Shown in pieces: positions 5,455 through 5,558 of a stretch of DNA of 5,558 nt (its first letter is position 1; each line of letters begins with the position of its first letter). This DNA is from an uncultured bacterium (GTDB lineage Bacteria > Bacillota > Clostridia > Lachnospirales > Lachnospiraceae): NCBI GenBank assembly GCA_945871045.1, contig CAMBUC010000152.1, positions 1 through 5,558 of the forward strand, in the 5' to 3' direction. The notes under the pieces are model-generated. The model did not search any database, was not told the origin of the DNA, and saw only the letters and a list, made by a program, of their open reading frames with translations. A program made the position numbers and the translations under genes.

Positions 5455-5482
5455 ATTTGATGGTTGCGTCTTCCTATGACAA
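5455..5482 (-). promoter_or_regulatory. possible promoter of the peptidase-like gene
   Basis: On the minus strand TTGTCA (5477-5482, 5 of 6 matches to the -35 consensus), a 16-bp spacer and TCAAAT (5455-5460, 4 of 6 to the -10). It lies between the tandem repeats and the RBS at the right distance. The -35 overlaps the first bases of the repeat array. The weak -10 keeps confidence low. Confidence 0.3.
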
Positions 5483-5558
5483 AGGGCGCTCCTCGTGGCA
5501 AAGGGCGCTCCTCGTGGCAAAGGTCGCTCCCCGTGGCAAAGGTCGCTCCCCGTGGCAA
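5481..5558. repeat. 19-bp tandem repeat array, at least four copies, continuing past the right edge
   Basis: Copies start at 5481, 5500, 5519 and 5538. The first two are identical (AAAGGGCGCTCCTCGTGGC) and the next two are identical to each other (AAAGGTCGCTCCCCGTGGC), differing from the first pair at two positions. A further unit begins at 5557 and is cut by the window end. A degenerate partial copy (CCTATGAC) precedes 5481. There are no spacers, so it is not a CRISPR. Units are more GC-rich than the flanking DNA. It sits just upstream of the peptidase-like gene and may be a variable-number repeat. Confidence 0.9.

Noticed and set aside
5481..5558. CRISPR array
   Set aside because: The 19-bp units are directly contiguous, with no spacer sequence between them.

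Overview
The window looks like chromosomal DNA from a low-to-mid GC gut Firmicute, most likely a Lachnospiraceae member. This rests on strong AGGAGG-type ribosome binding sites, use of TTG/GTG starts, and protein families familiar from that group: a secreted NRCH-type nuclease, a PAS hybrid histidine kinase with a Cys-rich N-terminus, and membrane-anchored hydrolases. Species assignment is inference. All substantial genes lie on the minus strand, so they are read from right to left.

Layout from left to right: (1) 1-54, a probable IS66 transposase C-terminal scrap, abutting (2) 54-405, a decayed RelE/ParE-type toxin and its antitoxin-like partner; (3) 393-1373, an intact secreted DNA/RNA non-specific endonuclease with a promoter, a strong RBS, and a 12-bp palindrome in its leader; (4) 1475-1688, two gene scraps on opposite strands meeting at about 1604-1608; (5) 1687-3665, a hybrid sensor kinase/response regulator locus with promoter, RBS and terminator still present but broken by an in-frame TAA near its start and a frameshift in the PAS region; (6) 3729-3812, an XRE helix-turn-helix scrap on the plus strand; (7) 3814-4542, a membrane-anchored alpha/beta hydrolase; (8) 4639 to about 5427, a membrane-anchored protein resembling C39/papain-like cysteine peptidases, probably co-transcribed with the hydrolase; (9) 5481-5558, four 19-bp tandem repeats running off the right edge.

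The region combines intact cell-surface or secreted hydrolases (nuclease, alpha/beta hydrolase, putative peptidase) with a graveyard of regulatory and mobile-element debris (toxin-antitoxin, IS66, XRE scraps, broken kinase). No clearly new system is proven. The points most worth following up are the kinase with two disabling lesions but intact expression signals, the hydrolase/peptidase-like gene pair, and the tandem repeat in which every unit carries a Shine-Dalgarno-like motif and a TTG codon.
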